A stretch of 64,000 nt of DNA from Candidatus Woesearchaeota archaeon (GTDB lineage Archaea > Nanobdellota > Nanobdellia > Woesearchaeales > JAHWIC01): NCBI GenBank assembly GCA_019322805.1, contig JAHWIC010000002.1, positions 70,118 through 134,117 on the forward strand. Direction: 5' to 3'. The stretch's first letter is position 1. Each line of letters opens with the position of its first letter. The notes beneath the pieces are model-generated. The model made no database searches. It saw only the letters and a list, made by a program, of their open reading frames with translations, and had not been told where the DNA came from. Shown in pieces: positions 39,623 to 47,326 of this stretch. A program made the translations under genes and the position numbers.

Positions 39623-40255
39623 TTAAGCAGCTATAGCAAACAATGATTCGTAAAACTTGTCTACATTCTTGCCGTATTTTGCTGAGATGCCTATAACGCC
39701 ATACTGCGGGTAAGCAGCCTGTATTTTCTTGAGATTTGATTTTTTTAGGTCTGTTTTATTTCCAACTATCAAGACAGGAATGTCCCTTGCAGCCAGGTTT
39801 CCAATGATGGTTATATTCACCTGAGAATATGGATCTTTTGTTGAATCAAGCACAACTATAACGCAGTCCATATCGTCAAGCCATTTTATCGAATCTATCA
39901 CTCCTTTTGTTGCCTCTTTTGCCCGTTTTTTTGCTTCAGTCTCTTTTAATCCGGCTTTAATAAAATCCTCAAAATCAATCTTTGTAGCTATTCCAGGCGT
40001 ATCTACAAGGTTGAATGAAAGCTCTTTGCCTTTGCTTTTTATGTTTATCTGCTCTTTTATCTGGATTTCTCTTGTTTCATGAGCAATATTAGAAACAGAA
40101 CCCATGTCTTCACCAAGCCAGTCCTGGCAGATCCTATTAGCCAAGGTTGTTTTTCCGCCATTTGGAGGGCCGTATAGACCCAGTTTAACATGCTTTTTCT
40201 TTTTGAATATATTTTTCAGAATTTTATTGATAAATTTTTTCATTAAGTTAATCAT
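39623..40255 (-). CDS. arvA: Era-like small GTPase OapA/ArvA
   Basis: A 210-residue Ras-like GTPase with a basic amphipathic N-terminus (MKKFINKILKNIFKKKKH) that could bind membranes. G1 is GLYGPPNGGKTTLANRICQDWLGEDMG, followed by SVSNIAHETREIQ, G3 NLVDTPGIATKIDF, G4 VGNKTDLKK and G5 ISAKYGKN. The GPPNGGKTTLANRI..HETR pattern is specific to the archaeal OapA group; its Haloferax member drives vesicle release. Starts at 40255 or at ATG 40243. First gene of the arvABC unit, divergent from the PIN/HTH pair. Confidence 0.9.
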   Translation of the reverse strand: MINLMKKFINKILKNIFKKKKHVKLGLYGPPNGGKTTLANRICQDWLGEDMGSVSNIAHETREIQIKEQINIKSKGKELSFNLVDTPGIATKIDFEDFIKAGLKETEAKKRAKEATKGVIDSIKWLDDMDCVIVVLDSTKDPYSQVNITIIGNLAARDIPVLIVGNKTDLKKSNLKKIQAAYPQYGVIGISAKYGKNVDKFYESLFAIAA

Positions 40256-40353
40256 CCAAACACCACTACAGAATTAAAAATTTGCTAATATAAATACTTT
40301 ATGTTTTTTGTATTGTAGAAAGATTTATATAAAAACAGGTTTATTTTCAAAGT

Positions 40354-40902
40354 ATGAATGAAACCATAAAAAAAGACGTTCTTTCTACATTGTCTGAGGT
40401 TATAGATATACTCAAGAGCAAAGAGGAAGCGGACATCCTCGAGATGAGGAAAGTAAGCAACCATACAATTCATAATGCTACAATATTTCAGGATGAAGAC
40501 TCTATCTCAACTGCAATCTTAATCTATGCATTATCTAAGGTCATTGAGAGAAACTTTGGTGAGATTAATTTTACAAGATTCCTGGATTTATTGAGCAAAG
40601 CAAGAGATTTGTTAGAAAGGGATAAGATACCCAACTATAGAAGCGCGATAAAAAGTGTCTTTGAGAGTATCTCAAAGCTTGACAAGAAAGCAAAGCTGTA
40701 TGTTGAGGAGGTAATAAATCAGGCTCAGATAAAGAAAGGAAGCAAGCTGCATGAGCACGGAGTTTCTATTGGAAGGGCTGCTGAAATCCTGGGGATTTCA
40801 CAATGGGAGCTGGCTAATTATGTTGGCAAAACAAGCCTGACTGACATAGAAATCATAGATGCTGTAGACAGGGTAAAATTTGTCAGGGGGTTGTTCAGTT
40901 GA
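40354..40902 (+). CDS. HTH protein paired with a PIN-like nuclease (possible antitoxin)
   Basis: A 182-residue, largely helical protein. The C-terminal part HGVSIGRAAEILGISQWELANYVGKT is a helix-turn-helix of the type seen in UPF0175-like antitoxins; the N-terminal 120 residues form an array of helices. TATA TTTATATAAAA (40324-40334) lies about 25 nt before ATG 40354, so the transcript should be leaderless. It overlaps the start of the PIN-like gene by four bases. Pairing suggests a regulator or antitoxin and nuclease unit, but a housekeeping RNase with a partner is also possible. Confidence 0.65.
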   Translation: MNETIKKDVLSTLSEVIDILKSKEEADILEMRKVSNHTIHNATIFQDEDSISTAILIYALSKVIERNFGEINFTRFLDLLSKARDLLERDKIPNYRSAIKSVFESISKLDKKAKLYVEEVINQAQIKKGSKLHEHGVSIGRAAEILGISQWELANYVGKTSLTDIEIIDAVDRVKFVRGLFS

Positions 40903-41588
40903 ATGCCCTTATATTTGATTCTGGCCCAATAATAAGTTTAACTATGAATAATCTATTATGGACTCTAAAAGAATTAAAGCAAAGGTTCAAAGGGAATTTT
41001 TATCTAAGTGAAGGTGTCAAGAAAGAGATAGTAGACCGGCCTTTAGCTTCAAAGAAATTTAAGTTTGAGGCTTTGCAGGTTCTGAAATGTATTGATGAGG
41101 GCGTATTAGAGCTTGTTGAAAATCATAAGATAGATGAGCTTACTAATGAGGTTATGGAGCTGTCCAATCACTGCTTTAAAGTTCAGGGCCAGCCTCTCAG
41201 ATTGTTTCATTATGGAGAGATATCTGGTATTGCTGCCTGCAAATTCTTGGGAACAAACATCTTTGTTGTCGATGAGCGTACGACAAGGATGGTAATTGAG
41301 TCTCCTGATAAATTGATTGAGATTCTAGAAAGAACAATGCATACAAAAATAGAGGTAGACAGAGAAAATCTTAATAAGTTTAGTGAATTTACAAAGGATA
41401 TTCAATTGATAAGGTCTGCTGAATTAGCTACAAGAGCTTATGAGTTGGGATTTTTGGACAAATATTTATTAGATATACCAAATCCCAAAAAAACCTTGCT
41501 TGAGAGTGTTTTGTGGGGGATCAAACTTAATGGGTGCGCAATCTCAAGGAGGGAGATTGACCAGATTTTGGAATTTGAGAAAATATAA
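40899..41588 (+). CDS. PIN-like (DUF3368-type) nuclease
   Basis: A 229-residue protein. Its N-terminus ALIFDSGPIISLTMNNLLW is the PIN-fold first strand with the catalytic Asp; further acidic positions are in VKKEIVDRP, the HYGEISGIAAC region (Glu) and FVVDERTTR (Asp), giving the expected four-acid cluster. Larger than usual toxin PIN proteins (about 130-150 residues), with a C-terminal extension of about 90 residues. The start codon TTG at 40899 overlaps the upstream HTH gene. Substrate unknown. Confidence 0.7.
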   Translation: MNALIFDSGPIISLTMNNLLWTLKELKQRFKGNFYLSEGVKKEIVDRPLASKKFKFEALQVLKCIDEGVLELVENHKIDELTNEVMELSNHCFKVQGQPLRLFHYGEISGIAACKFLGTNIFVVDERTTRMVIESPDKLIEILERTMHTKIEVDRENLNKFSEFTKDIQLIRSAELATRAYELGFLDKYLLDIPNPKKTLLESVLWGIKLNGCAISRREIDQILEFEKI

Positions 41589-41591
41589 TAA

Positions 41592-41612
41592 AAATCCCTT
41601 TAAGGAATTTTC
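41592..41612 (+). repeat. miniature hairpin matching cloverleaf repeat arm 1
   Basis: AAAATCCCTT and AAGGAATTTT with one T between form a short hairpin that copies the tips of arm 1 of the intergenic repeat family (AAAATTCCTT..AAGGAATTTT) with the loop deleted. It sits four bases after the PIN-like gene stop and upstream of herA. Either a remnant of a repeat copy or a coincidental terminator-like stem. Confidence 0.4.
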
Positions 41613-41659
41613 GTGATCTCAAACTTTTGAGCGAATGTAAACTAAAAGAAAAGTTTAAG

Positions 41660-43180
41660 ATGATTAAAGGACAGGTAATTTCTGGGGGGTTTAGCAAGAT
41701 ATTAGTTAGGCAAAAGTCTAAGCAAAGCCTTGAGTTAGGTGAGCTGCTTGTAGCTGATATGCCTGATGGAAAGATCCTGCTTCAGGTTTATGATTTGATT
41801 TATGGAAGCCAGCTTTCCCAGCAGAATTTAGAACTAATATCCGGGATGAAGCTTGAGGAAGATACTAGTTTAGAGTTTATGGATGCCTCGCTTAGGAATT
41901 ATACGCTTGCTTTATTGAAGAATCTAGTGACAATAAAAAGCAATAATGCAGCTGTTTGCAAGGCTTTGCCAAGCTTTTTTTCTGATGTAAGAGAGCTTGC
42001 TAAGGATGATTTAAGTTTCTTAACAAAGCCTAGGAATCCGATGTTTGTTGGTGCTCTTCGTTCTGGAAGTAAGGTTGTTGATGTTCCTGTTTATCTAGAG
42101 TGTGATAAGGTTTTATCACATCATATTCTGATTCCAGCTACAACTGGCAGAGGCAAGAGCAATCTTGTTTCATGCATTTTGTGGGATACATTAGATAAAG
42201 ATTATTGTGGTATGTTGGTTCTTGATCCTCACGATGAATATTATGGAAGGAATAAAGTTGGATTAAAAGATCATTCCAGCAAGGAAAATGTTATGTATTA
42301 TACACCTAAAAATCCTCCGCCAGGATGTCGCACACTAAAAATAAATCTAGAGGTTATTAAACCGCAGCACTTTAATGGCGTTGTTGATTTTTCTGATGCA
42401 CAGCGTCAAGCTTTGAATATGTATTACAAGCAGTATGGTAAATCCTGGATCGAGGCTGTGCTTTTAGAAAAACCACTTGATGTCCAGTTTAAGGATGATA
42501 CACTAGCTGTTGTAAGACGCAGACTGCTTTATCTGCTTGATTTAGAATTTACGAATAATCAATTATTCTGCAATGGTGTTTTTGACCTTAAAGCAGGTGA
42601 ATCAACTATAGCAGATATTAGCTCAGAGTTAGAATCAGGAAAAACAGTTATTATTGACACTTCAAATTTCTCAGGGCCAGTTGAGATATTGATTGGAAGC
42701 TTAATTGTAACAGAGGTTTTCAATAAGTACAAAAGCTATAAGATTAGTGGTGAATTAAAGAATAAGCCGGTTATATCTGTTGTTTTGGAAGAAGCTCCTC
42801 GTGTCTTAGGAAAAGAGGTTTTGGAGAAAGGCTCTAATATTTTTTCTACAATTGCTCGTGAAGGCCGCAAGTTCAAGGTTGGGTTGATTGCAATAACACA
42901 ATTACCAAGTTTAATTCCAAGACAGATTTTAGCTAATATGAACACTAAGATAATCCTTGGCATTGAGATGGCTGCTGAGAGACAAGCAATAATTGATTCT
43001 GCAAGCCAGGATTTAAGCGAGGATAGCAGAAATATTGCCAGTTTGGATAAAGGTGAAGCAATTATTACCTCTAATTTTGTAAAGTTTGCAATGCCGATAA
43101 AGATTCCTTTGTTTGATGATTTCGTCGGAAAAATTAGTAAGAAGGTTGAGAGTGATTTTTCTGGGGTTTCTTTAGAATAG
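41660..43180 (+). CDS. herA: HerA-type hexameric DNA translocase/helicase
   Basis: Motor of archaeal DNA end resection. About 506 residues: an N-terminal HAS-barrel (MIKGQVISGGFSKILVRQ), then the RecA-like core with Walker A ATTGRGKSNL, the LVLDPHDEYYG segment after the P-loop, Walker B VISVVLEEAPRVL, the sensor IAITQLPSLIPRQIL, and a C-terminal segment. An upstream TTG at 41627 is possible but ATG 41660 matches the family start. HerA normally pairs with the nuclease NurA and with Mre11-Rad50; only Mre11 (44.9 kb) is found nearby. Confidence 0.92.
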   Translation: MIKGQVISGGFSKILVRQKSKQSLELGELLVADMPDGKILLQVYDLIYGSQLSQQNLELISGMKLEEDTSLEFMDASLRNYTLALLKNLVTIKSNNAAVCKALPSFFSDVRELAKDDLSFLTKPRNPMFVGALRSGSKVVDVPVYLECDKVLSHHILIPATTGRGKSNLVSCILWDTLDKDYCGMLVLDPHDEYYGRNKVGLKDHSSKENVMYYTPKNPPPGCRTLKINLEVIKPQHFNGVVDFSDAQRQALNMYYKQYGKSWIEAVLLEKPLDVQFKDDTLAVVRRRLLYLLDLEFTNNQLFCNGVFDLKAGESTIADISSELESGKTVIIDTSNFSGPVEILIGSLIVTEVFNKYKSYKISGELKNKPVISVVLEEAPRVLGKEVLEKGSNIFSTIAREGRKFKVGLIAITQLPSLIPRQILANMNTKIILGIEMAAERQAIIDSASQDLSEDSRNIASLDKGEAIITSNFVKFAMPIKIPLFDDFVGKISKKVESDFSGVSLE

Positions 43181-43215
43181 AAACTTTTATATATCAACAA
43201 ACTAAAGCCAGGTAT

Positions 43216-44013
43216 ATGGTAGAACGCTGGGATTACTATCATCTTGGAAATAGTCTGGCTCTGTGTGACAGGCTTTTAGGAAGAATTAGAGTATTTTTTG
43301 CTTCTACTGAGAAGGAGTTTGTACAGTTTGAAGATAATTTAATGAGGCTCAAGGATGTCTTAGCTCCTGCTTATGAAATCCGAAACCCAAGAATATTCAA
43401 GAAGCTTGTTATAAGTTACGCAAAGGCATGTACGAGGGCTCTTAAGGCAATAAAAACACTTTCAAAAGACATTATTGAAGTGAGTGAAGCAGATGAAAAT
43501 GCACTTAAACTGCAGGAAGGCATCCTTAATGAGCAAATGGGGGAAATAAAAAGATTGGAAGAAGCTGGTTTACATAAAGAAAGGGAATCTGTGCTAAAAG
43601 AAATCCATCCATGGATGACTACAGATATGCTAGTTAGAAATGCATTTGCTGAATTACGAAAATTGATTAATATTGCTAAAGTAGAAATCCATGAAGTTAT
43701 TGACCCTGAACTGGCAGAGCTTCAGGGCATTATATCGCAGGCAGTGGTACTGACTGCACAACAAGCTGTTAAGTCACTTAAAAAGAAGGGAGTTAATGAA
43801 GCAGCATTAGAAAGGATTATTGTACGTTTCAGGTATGTTCTAGGAAATGTAGAAAAATTAAGCCAAGAAGAAGTGGCAGAATCAAGAGAGATAGCGAAGA
43901 TCAGCGCCATTAATGAGGATCTCCATGCAGCTAAAGCAGTGCTTGTGAGCAAATTAAGGGCAATTCAGGAAGAATTAGAACGTGAAAGCCGTGCGAGAAA
44001 GGGTGCAGCTTGA
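43216..44013 (+). CDS. all-helical orphan protein between herA and mre11
   Basis: A 265-residue protein predicted to be almost entirely alpha-helical (for example IRNPRIFKKLVISYAKACTR, IRKLEEAG-like acidic/basic heptads and the C-terminal AIQEELERESRARKG coiled coil). A TATA box TTTTATATATC near 43188-43198 gives a leaderless start at ATG 43216. No motif recognised. Its position between two repair genes may be coincidental. The 3' end overlaps the convergent repeat protein by 49 bases. Confidence 0.6.
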   Translation: MVERWDYYHLGNSLALCDRLLGRIRVFFASTEKEFVQFEDNLMRLKDVLAPAYEIRNPRIFKKLVISYAKACTRALKAIKTLSKDIIEVSEADENALKLQEGILNEQMGEIKRLEEAGLHKERESVLKEIHPWMTTDMLVRNAFAELRKLINIAKVEIHEVIDPELAELQGIISQAVVLTAQQAVKSLKKKGVNEAALERIIVRFRYVLGNVEKLSQEEVAESREIAKISAINEDLHAAKAVLVSKLRAIQEELERESRARKGAA

Positions 44014-44795
44014 GAACCACTGATTCTAGCTATAAGCACAGCAACAGGTCCGTTGAGCGAGCCTTTTAACCATGCTGTTGCTTCTTCGTCAACAGGAATT
44101 TTTAAGGCTGAATTGGCTCTGGGATTTGATTCGAGCAACATTTCTAAGATTAAGCCAATCTGAGAGTATCTCAAATGAGGGTCTGCTTCTGTAAGCGGAT
44201 GGTCAAATACTTTTTCGCCTGACAGATAATAGGCTAAGCTGTATCCTGAGCCTGGCCTGTGTTCTAAAGCTACATCAAGACCTTCAAATTCTCCAAATAA
44301 TCTAACCACTTCTTTAGGAGCTCGTTGCTCTGGTATACCCAGAGAAGCGTCGTATCGCTTTAATCTTCCTACCAGAAGTTCGTCAACAGACATTCTTAGA
44401 GTTACATCTGCCTCAGGCTGCTGCCTGCAAATCTCCTCAAGAATTCTGCCCACCTGATAGCCTACCTTTTCCTCAAAAAATTTCCTGTCAGCATAATTAT
44501 AATCCCTCTCTGCGATTTTGTGTGCAACTAACAGTTTTCCTGACGGCTGAACAGTATAATGGAGAACATATTTATCAGTCATGGGAATTTGACCTGAAAT
44601 TTTTTCTTTAGATCTCGGTAACGCCCTCCTCGCTGAGTCTGTAATGACTTCTCTGCTTAAATCAACATCTATTCCTTTAAGCTCTATAGAAGCTAAGCGA
44701 TCTAGAACAACATGAAGCCTATTCCTGCCGCTTTTAGCATATTCTGTAATTTCCTCACAAATCAATCCAGTCTGAGTATGTGAATCATAATCCAA
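43965..44795 (-). CDS. orphan protein built from three tandem repeats
   Basis: A 276-residue protein. A 34-residue helix-turn unit occurs three times without gaps: QTGLICEEI to IELKG (8-41), QVGRILEEI to RLKR (114-147) and QIGLILEML to WLKG (212-245). Each of repeats 2 and 3 is preceded by a beta-rich stretch (YVLHYTVQPSGKLLVAHKI and LDVALEHRPGSGYSLAYYL), so the unit is about 100 residues with repeat 1 truncated. Domain triplication indicates a binding scaffold. No family recognised. Tail-to-tail overlap of 49 bases with the preceding gene. Confidence 0.6.
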   Translation of the reverse strand: MDYDSHTQTGLICEEITEYAKSGRNRLHVVLDRLASIELKGIDVDLSREVITDSARRALPRSKEKISGQIPMTDKYVLHYTVQPSGKLLVAHKIAERDYNYADRKFFEEKVGYQVGRILEEICRQQPEADVTLRMSVDELLVGRLKRYDASLGIPEQRAPKEVVRLFGEFEGLDVALEHRPGSGYSLAYYLSGEKVFDHPLTEADPHLRYSQIGLILEMLLESNPRANSALKIPVDEEATAWLKGSLNGPVAVLIARISGSQAAPFLARLSRSNSS

Positions 44796-44913
44796 CCTTA
44801 TCGCCTATGCCTTGTAATTGGGCATAGTATTTAAATGTTACTACTTTCTAAAGGTAAAATATCTATGGTTATAAAGAAAAACGTTTATAATTGCCACTAA
44901 TTTCTTTCTTTCC

Positions 44914-46125
44914 ATGAAATTCGCACATCTTGCAGACTGCCATATTGGCGCTTGGCGTGATCCCAAGCTTCGTGATGCTAATCTAAAGGCTTTTTCAAAA
45001 GCAATAGATGTTTGTATAGACAAAGGGGTTGATTTTATTGTTATTGCTGGTGATTTGTTTAATACTTCCCTGCCTTCAATTGATGGTTTGAAAACAGTTG
45101 TTAAAAGGTTTAAGGAGCTTAAAGATAAAGGAATAAATGTTTATGGTGTTGCTGGTTCGCATGATTTTTCTCCTAGCGGCAAGACAATGCTTGATGTTTT
45201 GGAAAAAGCAGGTTTGTTTGTCAATGTTGCAAAAGGTGAGGTAGTTGACGGCAAGTTAAAGCTGAGGTTTGCGATTGATAAGAAAACAGGAGCAAAGATT
45301 ACTGGTTTATTAGGTAAGAAAGGAAGTTTGGAAAGGGGTTATTATGAACAGCTAGTTAGGGATAATTTAGAGAAAGAAGAAGGCTATAAGATATTTCTTT
45401 TCCATTCTGCCTTAACTGAGTTTAAACCCAAAGAGCTTGAAAAGATTGACTCGCATCCTTTATCTTTATTGCCTAAAAACTTCAATTATTATGCCGGAGG
45501 TCATCCGCATTATATCTTTGATAAAAAGGAAGAAGGCTATGGTATAATTGCTTATCCAGGGCCATTGTTTCCAAATAACTTTAAGGAGATTGAAGACCTG
45601 GAAAGAGGCGGGTTTTATATTGTTGAAGATGATAAGCTTGAATGGCAGCCAATCCAGATTTATAACGCCCATAAGTTAACTGTGGATTGCAATCATAAAA
45701 CACCAGAACAGATTAAAGAAGAAATTCTAAGTAACATAAAAGGAAAAGAGTTCTACAATACAATTGTAACTATAAGATTAAAGGGAAATCTAGAATCTGG
45801 AAAGGTTTCAGATATTGGCTTTAAGGAAATCTTTAGTCTGCTTTATGATAAATCAGCTTATTTTGTTATGAAGAGTGCTTTTTTGCTTAAAACAAAAGAG
45901 TTTGAGGAGATAAAGGTTGATGTTGATTCTATTGAAGAGATTGAGGAATCTCTGATAAAAGAACACATAGGGCAGATAAAGGTAAAGGATTTAACTGCTG
46001 ATAAAGAAGCTGAATTAACTAAAAAACTGATGAACGCATTAAGTATTGATAAGAAGGAGGGTGAAAAGGTTACTGATTTTGAGGCTCGCATAAAATCAGA
46101 GGTTGATAAGATATTGGGCTCTTAA
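44914..46125 (+). CDS. mre11: Mre11/SbcD-like DNA repair exonuclease
   Basis: Processes DNA double-strand breaks with Rad50. The 403-residue chain carries the phosphoesterase motifs: ADCHIGAWRD (residues 6-15), IVIAGDLFNTS (about 45-55), GVAGSHDFSPSG (motif III with Ser in place of the usual Asn of GNHD), FLFHSALTEF and YYAGGHPHYIF. The C-terminal part (from about 290) is the capping region that contacts Rad50. No Rad50 gene is within the window. TATA-like TTTATAA near 44884 precedes ATG 44914 by about 28 nt. Confidence 0.92.
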   Translation: MKFAHLADCHIGAWRDPKLRDANLKAFSKAIDVCIDKGVDFIVIAGDLFNTSLPSIDGLKTVVKRFKELKDKGINVYGVAGSHDFSPSGKTMLDVLEKAGLFVNVAKGEVVDGKLKLRFAIDKKTGAKITGLLGKKGSLERGYYEQLVRDNLEKEEGYKIFLFHSALTEFKPKELEKIDSHPLSLLPKNFNYYAGGHPHYIFDKKEEGYGIIAYPGPLFPNNFKEIEDLERGGFYIVEDDKLEWQPIQIYNAHKLTVDCNHKTPEQIKEEILSNIKGKEFYNTIVTIRLKGNLESGKVSDIGFKEIFSLLYDKSAYFVMKSAFLLKTKEFEEIKVDVDSIEEIEESLIKEHIGQIKVKDLTADKEAELTKKLMNALSIDKKEGEKVTDFEARIKSEVDKILGS

Positions 46126-46201
46126 TCTAGGTCGAGATAAAACAATAAATTTATAAATACATAAATCAATAACCGTAAAAATACCGATTTTCAGCGTGAG
46201 A

Positions 46202-47326
46202 ATGAGTGAAGATTTAACTATTAGGGCAGATAGATGGGATTACACTGTTCATTGTTCCCCTTATTCTACAATAGATGAGGCTGTCCGCCCTATTGTGGCT
46301 AATGACTTTAGCAAGTTATCTGTTGCCTCTTTGGTTGATCTTAAGCTTAAAGATGAAAGGTTTAGGGATAGGACCTATACTGGTCTTAGTATTGTTCTTT
46401 TTGTACAGACAAGCAATGGCCCTTATGCAGTTGTTTACCATAATCCAGATAGTTACTCGGTTTATGAAAAGGGAATTGATGATCCTAGGCTTAGATCAAC
46501 ATTCTCAGACATAGAACAAAGGGTGTATGGCTATCTGCTGGCATCAAAGGGAGGCAATGGAGGTTTAATTATGAGTCCTATTGATGCAGATAAGCTTTTA
46601 GAATTTGGTTCAAGAAAAGGAAATTACCTGGCATCTTCAGTAGTTCTTGGAGATACTCTCCCGATAAGCGATAAAGATGAGAATGTTGTGCATCGTGTGC
46701 CTCTTGATGCCAAAACTGTTTCTTCTGCGGATAGCCCTTATCATCTTATGCTGCGCGCAGTACTTGGCCCTAAAGCTACCTCCTATCTGAATATGCGTGC
46801 GCAATCTTCATCAGAAATAGGCCTTTGGCTGCCAAATTCTGTCATGCCTTCTCCTACTGCTTATTTGGTCACTATGGTTGGCAAAGAAGTGTCACAGCAG
46901 CTTGCTGATATTTATAAGCATGAGCTTAGGCAGGGTGATATTATTGTTCATTATGTTTCTGGCACTGAGATGCTGGCTGCAAAGCCGACAGTGAAGAGGA
47001 AAACACCAATTCCCGGAGTGCCTATGGATCTCGAGGAGTTTGAGAAGGGTGTTGGTGGAGGGGGGAAAGTAAATAATGGATTTGATATAGAAACTATTAT
47101 ACAACAAGCAGAGTTACCTGCTTCATCTGTTAAAGGCGCTTCAGTTCATGCTGAGGCTGAGCCAAGATATGCTAGAAGACGAGGAACACAGAAAACTCTT
47201 TTCTTGAGAAGAACAGGCAATGGAAATGGCAACGGTAAAAAAGGAGAAACCTCTGGTTCGCGTGTAAGAAATGCAAGGAATGGAAGACCAAAAACCCCCA
47301 GAAGAGGGTCTAAACTAGTTTCTTAA
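46202..47326 (+). CDS. orphan protein with basic disordered tail
   Basis: A 374-residue protein. The first roughly 260 residues form a mixed alpha/beta globular region (RADRWDYTVHCSPYSTIDEA, TYTGLSIVLFVQTSNGPYAVVYHNPDSYSVYEKG, GLWLPNSVMPSPTAYLVTMVG). From about 265 it becomes low-complexity: a Gly run, then GNGNGNGKKGE and an Arg/Lys-rich end (RVRNARNGRPKTPRRGSK), typical of nucleic-acid-binding tails. TATA ATTTATAAATAC near 46149. ATG 46202 is favoured over GTG 46196. No family recognised. It overlaps gatB tail-to-tail by 17 bases. Confidence 0.6.
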   Translation: MSEDLTIRADRWDYTVHCSPYSTIDEAVRPIVANDFSKLSVASLVDLKLKDERFRDRTYTGLSIVLFVQTSNGPYAVVYHNPDSYSVYEKGIDDPRLRSTFSDIEQRVYGYLLASKGGNGGLIMSPIDADKLLEFGSRKGNYLASSVVLGDTLPISDKDENVVHRVPLDAKTVSSADSPYHLMLRAVLGPKATSYLNMRAQSSSEIGLWLPNSVMPSPTAYLVTMVGKEVSQQLADIYKHELRQGDIIVHYVSGTEMLAAKPTVKRKTPIPGVPMDLEEFEKGVGGGGKVNNGFDIETIIQQAELPASSVKGASVHAEAEPRYARRRGTQKTLFLRRTGNGNGNGKKGETSGSRVRNARNGRPKTPRRGSKLVS

